The position numbers and the translations under genes are program-made. Below the pieces are notes generated by a model. That model saw only the letters and a program-made list of their open reading frames with translations, had not been told where the DNA came from and searched no databases. Positions 54,779 through 64,000 of a DNA stretch of 64,000 nt are shown piece after piece. This DNA comes from Tenrec ecaudatus (lineage: Eukaryota; Chordata; Mammalia; Afrosoricida; Tenrecidae), in contig NC_134538.1 of NCBI RefSeq assembly GCF_050624435.1, positions 129,996,937-130,060,936 of the forward strand, written 5' to 3'. How positions within the stretch are numbered: the first letter of the stretch is position 1; each line of letters begins with the position of its first letter.

Positions 54779-54976
54779 CTGAAACCCACTGCCATTGAGA
54801 CAATTCTGACTCTTAGCAATGCTATCGGAGAGTTACGCTGCCTCATAGTTTCCCAGGCTGTACAGATTTACAGAAGCAGACTGTCCCATCTGTCTCAATT
54901 GCAGAATTGGGGGGATTTGAAATGCCAGCCTTTGGGTTAGGTAGCCAGCGCTTCACCATTGACTCACCCGGTCTCC
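54779..54976 (-). repeat. SINE, third of three in tandem
   Basis: 'gaaacccactgccattgaga', 'gtttcccaggctgtacagat', 'gccagcgcttcaccattgac'. Reversed and complete. Confidence 0.85.
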
Positions 54977-55822
54977 TTCTGAACATGTTACTGAAACATA
55001 AATCTGTGATGTTTCACAGACAGCTAAAGTTGATTACTGTCTACCCCATTGTTTAAGATTTTCCTAGCATCCTCTGATAGACCTGGGACAATTGACTGTT
55101 GTTCTTCTGGTTTGCACTAGGATGCGAAAGAATACAAAGTCCCTGCGCTTTCTGTCTTTGTGGCGGGTCCAGATTGAATGAGGGATTACATAGGAAAAAG
55201 AAAAAGATTTTCCTCTATAAAGTTTCCATTTGATTTCTGAAAGAGCTTATCTCTTTTTTCAATTGCCACTTGATTTGATTGCTACTTTATTTTCAACAAT
55301 ACTGAAATGTAAATTAAGTCAATTGTTGACGTTGATTTCTGATTGCTTATGCAACGGCCATTTACTACTGACTCCAAAGCAATTTGTTGCCTTCTTTGCA
55401 AACAAACTGCGTGTTTGTTGGGGTGCCTAGGGGTTTAAGTGTTCTGTAGGTGTGCTTCCAGCCCCTGATGAATGGTGAGTAGTCCTCCATCATATCTCTA
55501 GTCTTCTGGTGCCTTTGCTAGTGACCAGTCGGATTGTAGGCACCTAACGTAACTCCAAGCTATGAAACACAAGTGGTCATGGTCTCAGAGAAGAAAGCTT
55601 TTCTTCCCTGGTAGAGGAAAAGGAAGATAGATGTACAAACCGAATCTGCCCTCCTTCCTTTTGCTAGACAGGGTTGGAAATCTGCATCCAAAATGTCACA
55701 TGTGTTGCAAACCATAAAGATCATAGTTCTGTTCTTCACATATGGAGTCAACATAAGTTAGAATCCACTTGAGGGCAAAAGCTTTATGTTGGGATTTTAG
55801 TACCCTCTATAGTGGTTGGAAG
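54977..55822. other. No gene or repeat recognised
   Basis: Unique-looking; frames of 60-66 codons have no motif. Confidence 0.45.
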
Positions 55823-55990
55823 GGCCCTCATGGTGCAGTAGGTGAGCTGCTACCCCAAATGTTGGCCACTTGGACCCACCCACTGCTCTGAGGGAGAGAG
55901 ATAAGACCGTTGGTTTCTACAAGGATTTATGGATTAATACTTAAAACTAAGCCATTCGCCTTGACGGGACATACATCAAATTTGTTGTTC
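55823..55990 (+). repeat. AfroSINE-type SINE, diverged
   Basis: 'gggccctcatggtgcagtag', 'ggagagagataagaccgttg' and 'caaggatttatggattaata': SINE head and middle, 3' end poor. Confidence 0.7.
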
Positions 55991-56070
55991 GTCTGATAGT
56001 CTAAAAAACAGAAACCAACTCTTTGATGACATCAGTATGTTATAAAATTAACTGATCCCTGAAATGCCTG

Positions 56071-56648
56071 TGTGCTAGTCCAGGTAGACTAGAGAAACAA
56101 ATTCCAAGATATTAATATATTTATAAGAAAGAGCTTTATATACAAGAGCAATTGAATATTGAGAAAACATCCCAACCTGGTCCAGATTAAGTCCATAAGT
56201 TTAATATTAGCCCATATGTCCAATACCATCAATAAAGTCCTCTTAAGGTTCATGAAACACATGCAATGATACCGAATGCAGGATGATCACAGGCCAGTGG
56301 GTTGGAAGTTTTGTGGATCCAGTGGTGCTGTAAGCATCTCACAGCTGGCAGGGGTGTCTCCATATGGTTCCTTCAGTTCTGAAACTCTGAGTACCTCAGA
56401 GTATCTTCATGTGGCTTCTCCTCAGAAATGTCTCGAAGGGAATGGGCCTTGTCTGTAGAGAGTCTCCAAGGGAGTGAGCCAAAAGAGTATTTTCCACCTC
56501 CAAAATGGAATAAAGGAGTTCCCAGAATCCTTTGGAGAAGGCTTTGCCCACACACAGGCCTCATTGGCTATGACCAGATTGGCAGGCCAGACTTCACCCC
56601 TTCACTTGTAATCCTCTCAAATTGACAACAGATTATATAACTACCCCA
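56071..56648 (+). mobile_element. Family A LTR, copy 5, joined to internal sequence
   Basis: 578 bp from TGTGCTAGTC to 'ctacccca'. Unlike copies 1-4 and 6, no duplication follows it. It runs directly into 'gaccaccccttgtcaatttg', the same internal sequence found beside the copy at 7221. It therefore behaves like a 5' LTR. Confidence 0.7.
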
Positions 56649-57340
56649 GACCACCCCTTGTCAATTTGATACTTTTACACAATTCTTTAGCTATATATAA
56701 TTTTCAAACAAATAATAGCATCTTATCTGTACCTAACAGGAAAAAACTAAAATGCAGGCAATTCAGTATGTGCCACCCCATTTAACCATAACCCTCTAAA
56801 AGTGAACAAAACAAAAATATTCTATGCCTAGTAATTGTGGTGAAGTAACACTTACACCTTAGTATTACAATCCTATGAATATATCCCCCCCCCCCATGAA
56901 AGTTTGTAAGCCAGTCACTTCATGCCTTTATCCACCCTTTTTAGGGTATCCAATTTCTATACTTCCCACTTACATCTACCCAGCGCTCTGAGACGACAAT
57001 TATATTCTTCGACATGAAGAATCTTTGTTCTAGTTGGAACCTTGTGGTATCTGCATCATAAGAAAAGTCAAATCAGGACAGACCATCCATAAAGTGAGAA
57101 GCCAATGCACCAGTTCACCGGTTCAGATATCTGCACCTGGTTGGGTTCTAGTCAACTCAATGTGGGCTGCCTCACTTAGCCTCACCAGGGTGTCCATTGG
57201 TCACATCGCCTTTAGACCACAGGCTTGTCACAAATTCTCAGCAAACCTAGCTTCCTTGTGCTAGGTCATGAACTTCAGATCAGTCAACCCGCTCTCATCT
57301 TCTCCTCTAGCTCCTTGTAACCCGGGTCCACGGGTGTCAG
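56649..57340 (+). other. Internal region of family A element
   Basis: Non-coding, AT-rich; only the first ~110 bp is shared with 7040-7220. No reverse transcriptase, protease or gag-like motif is seen in any frame and no TGG primer site adjoins the LTR. Origin unclear; probably a non-autonomous or heavily deleted element. Confidence 0.4.
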
Positions 57341-57364
57341 CACTAGTCTATCTAGACTAACACA
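57341..57364 (-). repeat. Inverted family A LTR terminus
   Basis: 'ctagtctatctagactaaca' plus the closing bases is the reverse complement of an LTR start, with nothing LTR-like to its left. It makes 56071-57364 look bounded by inverted ends. Confidence 0.7.
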
Positions 57365-57759
57365 CCCAGAGAGTTCCAGTTAAGTCTTATGGTGGGTGGC
57401 TCAAATCCACCCACAGACAACTCAGTTCTCCATCAGCGAGTTTAAAGCCTGGGAGCGCCATTTAACACAACAGCTCCTGATGTCATCCTAAGGCAGAATC
57501 CAATCATGGCATTTGGGTCTTTTTGGTTTGTTTTGTTTTCAATGCTTCAGATTTCTTGTTATGTAGAATATTTTACTTTTCATTCTGAACCCTTTAAATT
57601 AGATTTTTCTGTTACTTGCAGGTTAATTTACTAAACAAAGGAAAAAAGTTTTACTTAAAACTATGTAAATCTAAAATGAGCAGAAACAGTGATAGGCATG
57701 AAAGTATTGCTGTGGCTATCTTTCTTGCATGTAAATCTGGCATGGGGTTGAAAGAACAT

Positions 57760-57935
57760 TGTTAGAGTACTTATGATGTCCCAGAAATTCAGAACTAACT
57801 TTCTATCTTTGCAAGAGCTCTTTAACCTAAAGAGGTTCAATAACTTGCTCAAAAGGACGCAACCGGGAAGTAGCTAGCTGGGAACAAGGTTGACAGATTC
57901 TGAATCTTCTCTCATATACCATTTTGCTTTCAAAT
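57760..57935 (+). repeat. MIR fragment
   Basis: 'aaagaggttcaataacttgc', 'tcaaaaggacgcaaccggga' and 'agtagctagctgggaacaag' match the conserved MIR 3' part (gttaagtaacttgcccaagg...agtggcagagctggga). Confidence 0.65.
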
Positions 57936-59121
57936 AAAATATTCATTTCCTAGAAGGTTTTGTTGGTAGATATAAAAGACAAAAACAGGAATGAAAACAT
58001 GTCAGTATTTCAATAAAGATGAAGCAAATGCTTCCTTTGTTCGGGCCAGGCATCTGCATGCTATTCAGTCCCCTGACAATCTGAAAGGGGCACATTGCAC
58101 TCTAGACATTCCCCATAAAGATGGCAGAATTTCCCGTATGGAACTCCAGAGCTAGTGTTCCACTAACATGGCCACAAGCTGCCTGCCACCCACAATCAAG
58201 TTCTCCCTAAGCTGAAGCTCCCACCGGCCCACTGTTCCCAGGGGCTGTTGGTGAGGACGTCTTCAACCCACATTGGAGACGCTCAGGCGAATATTTGCAA
58301 GAGTATTTTCTTGGCTCTCAGCAGGCAGAGAACGTCTGCTTAAATGTCTTAAGAGATGTCTAAACCTCACAAAGCAAATGATGGTTTCTTGATACTAGAA
58401 AAATAAAACACTAATGAAAGACAATGTTTAAGATCAATTAAGATTCTGCCTGACAAGGTTTGAATGATAAAGATGGAGATGCTGCTCAGCTGCCACCTGC
58501 CAATTAGGATTGAGCTGTCAAAAGATACATGTATCCTGCTTCTCTTAGAATACCAGGATCACTTTTGATAAACTCACAAAAATCATATGGAAAGATAATA
58601 GCAGGAAGAAGGGTACATTTTATTCTTCTACCAAATACAAATGTGCGATGTGCGTATCTCTCTCTCCCATTATTATTCTTGAAGCACAAAGATTGTAAAC
58701 TCCTGAATAAGAAAAGCTTTGAAACCCTGACCCCCGGGACTAAAACTTACCCCGATAACAATTCTCTAAGCCACCTAGTGGGAATGTAACAAAATGTCAT
58801 CAACAGGTGGTTAACATTTTTTTTAATAAAATAAAAACAGCGTCTTGCAAGAACAGTTGCGAAACGGTTTGAGGCCTTGCTCTGCACCCTCTCCAGGGTG
58901 AGGTTATAGACACTTCAGACAAATATAAGAAAAATAAATAAATAAAATAAAAACAGCAAAGGGCAAAGTTACTTTCTTATAGTTCTGAAAGATAAAAGAC
59001 CAAATCTGAACCTTCCATGGCTCCTTAGGGCTCCGTAGAGCTGATTCTCACATGGGGCCTCTCTGTGCATCTAACCTGCTCTTTTTATAACCCAGAAAAC
59101 ATTAGGTGTAGGGCAAATTGA
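57936..59121. other. No gene or repeat recognised
   Basis: Unique-looking. An A-rich patch with 'aaataaataaataaaataaa' near 58930 may be a retroelement tail. Confidence 0.45.
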
Positions 59122-59320
59122 AACTCCGAACTCAGTGCCATCCTCTCCGTTTCAACTCTGAGCAACCCTTTAGGGCAGAGTGGAACTGCCGCTGGTGGTA
59201 TCTGAGGCTGTGCGTCTTTGACTTTGTGGGGGCGGAAGCTGGCCTATTTCTCCATCCAAGCAGCCAACCTCGTGGAGAGCATCTCAGCATGTAAAGCACT
59301 AGGCTACCCTACGCTATGTA
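59122..59320 (-). repeat. SINE, diverged
   Basis: 'gaactcagtgccatcctctc', 'ggcagagtggaactgccgct' and 'agcatgtaaagcactaggct': reversed SINE order. Confidence 0.7.
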
Positions 59321-59914
59321 GGGTCCACACTACTGGAATATGGCCTCATTAACGTAACAAAGGGCCCCCTGGGTCCAAAGCAACTTCATCCCCAGTCCAG
59401 GGATTGGGCTTCCAACACATGCCTGGGAGGAAGACACTTGCATCCACAGCAATATCTCCTCCCAACTTCTAGCAGTCCTGTGAGGGTAGTATGCTAACTT
59501 CACTCTACAGGTAAATAATTTGATGAACGGATCAATTATTCACCCGTGCAACTTCTCATAGAAATGTGATCAGTGGATAGTCGTTTGGCTGCAAATATGC
59601 ACCATTTTGACAGGATCATGCTGTTTTATGTACCATGTGCAGTCTGGATGACCGTGATGTGCTAGACAACCGCACCTGAGAGTCATTGATTAAACTTGAG
59701 ATAACTATCATTGAGATGGAAAAATCAGAGCTGGATAGTGTGATTGATAAAGCCTTTGTTATCACATCAACTGAACCCAAGTTCTTGATCAGGTTATCAT
59801 TGTTTACCAGAAGACACTTCTTCCATGTCTGTAAACTAAACTTAAAGCTGTTAAAAGCAGATGTCATTTAGTATCAAAGTATCTATCAGTTATTTCCAGC
59901 TGCCAAAGTCTGCT
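59321..59914. other. No gene or repeat recognised
   Basis: Opposed frames at 59616-59867 and 59686-59871 overlap; neither has a motif. Confidence 0.4.
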
Positions 59915-60140
59915 TTAAATAGTTTACATGTATGAAGTCATTTAAGCCTTAGGACAATTCTATCTGCTTTCTATTTGTTTTTTAATCAGTAAACAACTTA
60001 TTAACAATCACTGTTTTATCCCTATTCCATAGAAGAATACATTGAGGCACAGAGAGTAAAGAATTGCTAGAAGAAGCTGGAACGTGGTAGAGCTGGAGAT
60101 GAACCAGGCAGCCTGGTTTCTGGGGCCACAGGATGACGTA
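59915..60140 (+). repeat. MIR fragment
   Basis: 'agtcatttaagccttaggac', 'catagaagaatacattgagg' and 'cacagagagtaaagaattgc' then 'gtagagctggagatgaacca' follow MIR, with an extra AT-rich stretch in the middle. Confidence 0.65.
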
Positions 60141-60536
60141 TTAACCTAGTTCATCTCTTTGTCTCTGTCAGCACAATGTCAACACAGGAGGCACACAACA
60201 AGTCTGTGTGGAATGTAGATGAATTACCTGATTTAGAAGAAACCAAATCAGTCCCATAAACATTACAAGAAGTAAACTATCTTGGGAGTAGGGCTAAAAT
60301 CTTTCCATTTAAGGGACAGAGGAAGTAATTGACAGATGATTAAGTCCATACACCAGAAATCTCCGTGGAGAAGGGGTGACTGCAATACACACAGATATAG
60401 CACTACAGGTTGTGTTATTTTCCATAAACCTGATCTACCATTATTTTTTTTATCATTTTTAAGCTTCAGATTTGGTTTTTATAAAAATCAGAGGATTTGT
60501 GTACTTAGAGAATTTTAAATATAAAATGTATTTAAA
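60141..60536. other. No gene or repeat recognised
   Basis: Unique-looking AT-rich DNA. Confidence 0.45.
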
Positions 60537-60748
60537 AGACCCATTGACATTGAGTCAATTCTGACTCAGGATCAGACTACAGGACAGAGTAGAACTACCC
60601 CTTGTGTGACTTTGAGGTGGTAAATCTGCATAGGAGAAGAAAGCCGCATCATTTGCCCACAGAAGAACTGGTGGGTTCAAACTGATGATCTTGAGGTTAG
60701 TTAGCAGTCCAGGTGAGTAGGCTCTGATGGTCATTTGGGCTCCAGGAT
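60537..60748 (-). repeat. AfroSINE-type SINE
   Basis: 'cattgacattgagtcaattc', 'ggacagagtagaactacccc', 'gaactggtgggttcaaactg' and 'gtcatttgggctcc'. Reversed, nearly complete. Confidence 0.85.
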
Positions 60749-60956
60749 CATTTTTTCAGGTTCATCTCCTCAAGGGAACATTTTTGAGGCACTACTTTTT
60801 CGATATTTTTTTCTGCTTTGGCAACTAGGTGGTCACCATGCCCAGGGCCTCTTCTAGAGGATATTCTTGTCAGGTGGAGGCGTCTGCCTGTCTGTCTATT
60901 TGCAAAAGAAGAGGAATAATCAAAGGACATCAGCGGGGGGAAGTTGTATGAGCTAA

Positions 60957-61118
60957 CCTATGGGTTGCGACCCCTTTGGGGGGGTCAAGTGACCCTTTCA
61001 CAGGGGTCACCTGATTCAGAAGTAGCAACAAAAAATTGTTATGGTTGGGGGGGGGGGTCACCACAACATGAGGAACTGTATTAAAGGATCACGGCATTAG
61101 GAAGGTTGAGAATCACTG
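60957..61118 (-). mobile_element. Non-autonomous hAT element (SPIN/URR1-like), copy 2
   Basis: 'gggttgcgacccctttgggg', 'gaccctttcacaggggtcac', 'ccacaacatgaggaactgta' and the end 'ggttgagaatcactg' match 35393-35590 in reverse. The flanks agctaa (60951-60956) and agctaaat (61119-61126) look like the target duplication. The first ~13 bases of the terminal repeat are missing on the left. Confidence 0.8.
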
Positions 61119-61242
61119 AGCTAAATGAAAGGCTGAGCTCATTGATGATATGTCATGGTTAGGGTTAGAACAAGGAAGGAGAGTAGATGGAAGAGAAAAT
61201 AAGATTAAGTGCAATTGCCTACCTAACTCAGATATACTGGGT

Positions 61243-61750
61243 TGTGGTAGTTAAATAATCTGGTCTCAATTTGAGACTTAAGAGTGAAGGGGTGGAGTTT
61301 AGCCTGTCAATCAGGTCACAGCTTGATGACCTCATTTGGAGGTGCTAAGGAGATAAATAGCTCACTGGAGGCCAGACACACACTAACTCCCTGCAAGACA
61401 TTTCTGATGATGAGCCTGATGGAGCTAAACTGATGCTAACCAGAGCCCTGGGAGTGGGAGGAGCCACTTGGAGAGCCCTGACTGTGCTGAGATGTTTCTA
61501 CCGCCACTGGATCCACAAGACTTTCTACCCACTGGCCTGTGATCTTCCTGCATTCAGCATTATTGCATGTGTTTCATGAGTCTGAAGAGGAATTTATAGG
61601 TTGGTATCAGACATATGGACTAATATTGGACTTGATCTGGACTGGGCTGAGATGTTTTCTCAATATGCAATTGCTCTTGTGTATAAAACTCTTTCTATAC
61701 ACATATGAGAGTCTATGAATTTGTTTCTCTAGCCAACCCAGACTAACACA
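61243..61750 (-). mobile_element. Solo LTR-like element, family A copy 6
   Basis: 508 bp from TGTGGTAG to 'ccagactaacaca', flanked by tgggt (61238-61242) and tgggc (61751-61755), 4 of 5 alike. Same internal blocks as the other copies, reversed. Confidence 0.8.
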
Positions 61751-62183
61751 TGGGCTTACACTAGTAGAGTGTCCCATTTGGTCATTTAAAACAAAGTACA
61801 CAAGAAAACACAGGAAACTTGCTACTACTGGAAGGAACTTGGACCACATACACAAAGGTTGTCTTTACCACTAAAGAGAAGTAATACTTTCTTTTTTCTG
61901 CTGAGTTAAAGTGAAATCTGTGCATAGAAATTTCCAGAAAGGATGTTTTGAAATGCGCACAAGATGTTTTCAAACAAATATTTCCCACATGAAAATTAAT
62001 GGATTGTTCTGTAGAATGGTAAATGTCCTGTGACTTGTGGCATTTGGACAAATATTAAGAAACCTCTTTATCAAGAAAGTTATAACATGGTAAGAGGCAA
62101 TACAACGAGATGACTGACACATTCTTCCATCAAATGTTCATTATTTCCCCCAAACACCAGCAAGATCCCATTCCTGATACCCT
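61751..62183. other. No gene or repeat recognised
   Basis: Unique-looking. An 89-codon minus frame at 61782-62051 lacks motifs. Confidence 0.4.
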
Positions 62184-63400
62184 TGTTGTTGTTGTTGCTG
62201 TTAATGTTGCTGTTGGGCGCCATCTAGTCAATTCTGACACACAGGTAGCCCATGCGCAACAGAGAGAACTACTGCCTCCCTCCCTGCGTACTCACAATTG
62301 TTCCTGAGTGTGAGCCCATTGTTTCAGGTCTAGGGTCACTCCATCTCCTGGGGGGCCTTCTTCTCTGTCACTGACCCTCTGCCTTACCAAGCATGACATC
62401 CTCCTCCAGCGACTGGCCTCTCCTGACAATGTGTCCAAAGTAGGTCAAATGAAGTCTCTCATTCTTTTCTCTGAGGAATACACTATGTACTTCTTACAAA
62501 CCAGATTTGTTTGGCCCTTTGGCGGTCCATGGTACTTTAATAAACCTTCTCCAGCACCACAAATGCATACATTTTTCTTTGGTCTTTATTCAGTGTCCAA
62601 CTTTTAATATTCATATGCCTGTGAGGCAACTTAAAATACCATGGCTTGGGTCAGACACACCTTAGTCCCTCACTTTTCAACACTCTCAAGAAGTCTGTGC
62701 AGCAGAATCACTCACTGCAAACTGTCTTTTGATCTCTTGATTGCTGCTTCTATGAGCACTGATAGATGATCCAAGCAAGATGAAATCCATAACAACTTCA
62801 CCCTTTTCTCAATTTATGATGTAACTTTACGGTCCAGTTGTAAGGATATTTGTCTTATCTATATGAAGTTGTGATCCACACTGAAGGCTGCAATCCTTGA
62901 TCTCATCAGCAAGCATTTCAAGTCCTCCTCATTTTCAGCAAGCAAGGTGTTTAATAAGACTTCTGCCAATCCTGATGACCCTCTTCCTATGATTGAGATC
63001 GTCTGGTCATTTGCTCAGCATACAGATTGAACACTTGTGGTGAGATGATACAACCGTATCGCACACCTGTCCTGATTTAAAGCCATGCAGTATTCCCTTG
63101 TTCTGCTTGAACAACTGCCTCTTGATGTACAGCTCCCACAGGTGCACTCTCAAGTATTCTAAAATTCCCATTCTTCTCAAGATATGCAGAGTTTGTTATA
63201 ATCTACACCAGAATGCCTCGACAAAATCAATAAAACACAAACAAACATCTTTCTGGCCTTATCTGCTTTCAGTCAACATCTATCTAACATCATCCATGAC
63301 ATAACTAGTTCCACGTTCTATTCTGAATCCACATAAACCTCTGGCAGCTTCCTGTCTGTGCACTGCTGCAACTATAGTTGGATATTACTTGGATATGAAA
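62184..63400 (-). mobile_element. RTE/BovB-like LINE 3' part, 1.2 kb
   Basis: Longest minus-strand RTE copy. In order: GTT-rich tail at 62184, 'ccaagcatgacatcctcctc', 'acaatgtgtccaaagtaggt', 'gcatacagattgaacacttg' and 'gatacaaccgtatcgcacac', 'cacataaacctctggcagct'. The last blocks come from the reverse transcriptase region. Many stops and indels. Confidence 0.85.
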
Positions 63401-63462
63401 TGGTGTTAGGCAGGGTTCTCTAGGTAAACAAAACCAGGACACTTGTGCCTACATAGATAGAT

Positions 63463-63493
<31 letters not shown>

Positions 63494-63509
63494 CGATAGA
63501 TCGATAGAT

Positions 63510-63560
<51 letters not shown>

Positions 63561-64000
63561 GATAGATACAGATATATACAGCATGAAGGACTATAACGGC
63601 TAATTAGTCCACACAGCAATACAGAGGGCTCAGTTCAACTGATTTCCTTGGAATAGTAAATATACTGGAATTCAACTCACAAGGGCTGATAGGTCTAAAG
63701 TCAAGGAAGCAGACAGCTGAGTCTTCCCTCAGGCAATGAAGGCTGAGTTGCCCACAGGCAGCAAACAGCAAGGCAGGTCACCAAAGTCAGCAGCTCAGGA
63801 GCTTAGAGAAGCAGGCCTGGATAGGAAATCAAACTCAATCAATGCAAGCCAACAAGATCCATCACCTCAAGCTCAAATGATGTACACACCAGCAGTGTGA
63901 CAAAGCAGGTCTCAAGTGAACTTCAGGCTCTAGCAACAGAGTCCGTGAGGTTGGCTGCCCCACAGACACTGTAGCTCAAAAGTTGAGGCAGAGAACTAGC
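63401..64000 (+). mobile_element. LTR-like element, family B, cut by window end
   Basis: Starts 'tggtgttaggcagggttctc' followed by 'taggtaaacaaaaccagg', the wording of a common mammalian LTR-like repeat start, with a GATA microsatellite in its 5' part. Further blocks ('caaggaagcagacagctgag') continue to the last base. It abuts RTE sequence sharply at 63400. The right end is outside the window. Confidence 0.5.
63454..63568. repeat. (GATA)n microsatellite
   Basis: About 115 bp of GATA repeats with a few gatc and gatgata interruptions. Confidence 0.97.

Overview
This window looks like non-coding nuclear DNA from a placental mammal of the Afrotheria, most likely a tenrec or close relative. The assignment rests on repeat content, recognised by eye and from memory. 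There are about two dozen tRNA-derived SINEs of the AfroSINE type, and many RTE/BovB-like LINE fragments of the kind abundant in Afrotheria. One L1 3' UTR lineage recurs in fragments of very different age. Two short hAT elements resemble the SPIN/URR1 group, which has been reported from tenrec. No host protein-coding exon, tRNA, rRNA or CpG-island promoter of a host gene could be supported; most open frames of 60-130 codons are chance frames or lie inside repeats.

The centrepiece is a full-length LINE-1 at 20030-28823 on the + strand. It has a perfect 14-bp target-site duplication, a GC-rich 5' UTR starting with a YY1-like site, an intact ORF1 (375 codons), an ORF2 with complete endonuclease and reverse-transcriptase motifs, and a long 2.6-kb 3' UTR with an internal duplication and a G-rich tract. 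ORF2 is broken by an in-frame TAG and two later frameshifts, so this copy should not make full-length ORF2 protein. It landed inside an older L1 ORF2 fragment, whose halves lie at 19640-20015 and 28838-29030.

Layout. 1-9440: L1M-type fragments, a 180-bp inverted repeat about 950 bp apart, LTR-like elements and a TA-rich palindrome. 9444-19640: L1 3' ends, SINEs, an RTE fragment and a 17-bp/75-bp nested tandem array. 19640-29030: the nested L1. 29030-33395: a nearly full-length but decayed RTE element, interrupted by a SINE and a 5'-truncated L1 with its own TSD. 34750-42600: dense minus-strand L1, RTE and SINE debris with a hAT element and an LTR nested in RTE sequence. 42600-64000: sparser, with unique intervals, SINEs, three MIR fragments, more copies of one LTR family (TG...CA ends, mostly 5-bp TSDs), a second hAT element, a long RTE 3' half and an LTR-like element with a GATA microsatellite running off the window end.

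Nothing here is a multi-gene functional system. The interest is in the nested repeat history, the L1's unusual structure and the poorly characterised LTR family. Coordinates of old repeats are approximate, to within about 10-30 bases, unless a TSD or a sharp junction is quoted.
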